In this document: positions 63,306 to 64,000 of the stretch, piece by piece | How the letters are laid out: every line of letters begins with the position of its first letter | How positions within the stretch are numbered: the stretch's first letter is position 1 | DNA from: Paramecium octaurelia | Lineage: Eukaryota > Ciliophora > Oligohymenophorea > Peniculida > Parameciidae | NCBI GenBank assembly: GCA_905182995.1 | Contig: CAJJDP010000108.1 | Location: 139,722-203,721, forward strand | DNA: 64,000 bases | Direction: 5' to 3' | Translations under genes and position numbers: made by a program | Notes under the pieces: generated by a model | The model's input: the letters and a program-made list of their open reading frames with translations, nothing else | Told to the model about the DNA's origin: nothing | Databases searched by the model: none

Positions 63306-63696
63306 TAATTAAAATCTTTAAAATTAATTTTAAAAAGCAAATAATTCTCAAATATTTTTAGAGAAGTACATTGTGTTGTAAACTATATCAAGGTTTGATT
63401 AAATGATCCAGCCTCATATTTTGTATATTTATTTTAATCATATATTGACACACTAAAAATACATCCTACTTTATTTAACAAATAAAGGATTTATCAAACA
63501 TGTAAAAACATTTAATTAAATTAGGGGATATTTTTATAATTTAATTATATTCTCATCAAATCTTTTGCCTTCTTATCTCCAACTTGATTAAGAAGTATTA
63601 ATTTAGAAAGCATAAAGATCAAGGATTTTAGAATTAATCATAGAGATAATTCGTAATTATTAGTATAAAGATGATTTAATTAATAATTTACAAATA
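63306..63696. other. Intergenic, AT-rich
   Basis: About 390 bases between two minus-strand genes; nothing recognised. Confidence 0.5.
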
Positions 63697-64000
63697 TCAA
63701 AACTCATAATTTGAATATTTTAGAGAGGAGAGGGATTACGGATCTTGAGTACCAATGAATAGCTTTTTGACATACTTTAGAACCACTTCAGAATCGCTTA
63801 TCTTCGTAGACTTCAGTATATCCTTAATGATTTAGAAACTGGAGAAATATTCTTTGCAAATGAATCTGGCCTGCTCATTAGAGAAGAGGACCTTCAGATC
63901 TTTTCGAGTGTAGTTCTTTTTGCTGTTAACTTTGCTTATAAACTTTTTTATAGTAATATTCTATCTGGCTAAATCTTTGTAATTATTGACTAAAAATTAA
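63697..64000 (-). CDS. 3' end of a minus-strand gene, product unknown (5' part outside window)
   Basis: An open frame runs from the window edge down to TGA 63697-63699, about 100 codons. It is rich in Lys, Ser and Phe with helical segments (NYKDLARQNITIKKFI; RFICKEYFSSFQIIKDIL; DSEVVLKYVKKLFIG). An intron acceptor (TTTTTAG) lies a few bases from the edge at 63990-63996, so the first few codons may be intronic. No family recognised. Confidence 0.65.

Noticed and set aside
63721..63760. The right end repeats the opening words of the window (GATCTTGAGTxC)
   Set aside because: Only about a dozen bases match and the context differs on both sides; chance similarity in coding sequence, not a circular or terminal repeat.
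1..64000. tRNA, rRNA, CRISPR arrays, transposons or IES-like elements
   Set aside because: None could be recognised by eye. The decayed genes show no terminal repeats or TA-bounded inserts, and no cloverleaf with a proper T-arm was found in the spacers examined.

Overview
The window reads as a ciliate macronuclear chromosome segment, almost certainly from Paramecium. In gene after gene TAA and TAG must be read as glutamine and TGA is the only stop. Nearly all genes resolve into exons split by very short GT...AG introns: I modelled about 82, of 21 to 34 nt. The DNA is very AT-rich, genes lie on both strands, and most are separated by tens to a few hundred bases. All gene models use genetic code 6. 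For every complete model the spliced length is an exact multiple of three.

Layout. 1-8.5 kb: the 3' part of a multi-pass membrane protein gene, a YIPF/Yip1 Golgi protein, a Gln-rich coiled-coil protein, the DNA polymerase delta small subunit and, converging on it, a RecQ-shaped protein whose helicase motifs are eroded. 8.7-18 kb: a coiled-coil protein, CEP76 (centriole), RPB12 (RNA polymerase subunit), fumarylacetoacetase, mitochondrial bL33 and a long coiled-coil protein with a CxxC tail. 18-33.6 kb: two cyclic-nucleotide-domain K+ channels flank an acyltransferase-3 protein, a Sey1/RHD3 ER-fusion GTPase, an EF-hand protein and small unknowns. 33.9-50.8 kb: a tubulin glycylase-like TTLL, VPS35 (retromer), KIN17, eL42, a C2 protein with a PGYPPQQ repeat tail, an oligoribonuclease, a cold-shock-domain protein, coiled-coil proteins and an NLI/SCP-type phosphatase. 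54.6-64 kb: a Myb protein overlapping a SUN-domain membrane protein, a polytopic membrane protein, PRP19 and eL31, and the 3' end of one more gene.

Three stretches (about 28.5-29.2, 39.8-40.9 and 51.5-54.5 kb) hold coding-like sequence broken by TGA codons and frame changes that no GT-AG intron explains. I call them decayed genes. Long gene-poor stretches lie at 17.8-18.6 and 60.4-61.3 kb.

A 1371-base block (56396-57766) recurs, with no difference I could find, at 57768-59138, separated by a single N. This is most simply an assembly join of overlapping contigs, and it creates a false partial SUN gene.

Most genes are housekeeping or cell-biology genes with no operon logic. No mobile element, CRISPR array, tRNA, rRNA or telomere repeat was recognised. 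The most unusual finds are the motif-less RecQ-like protein, the ATG/TGA-overlapping Myb-SUN pair, the zinc-knuckle K+ channels and a few introns that could be retained without creating a stop.
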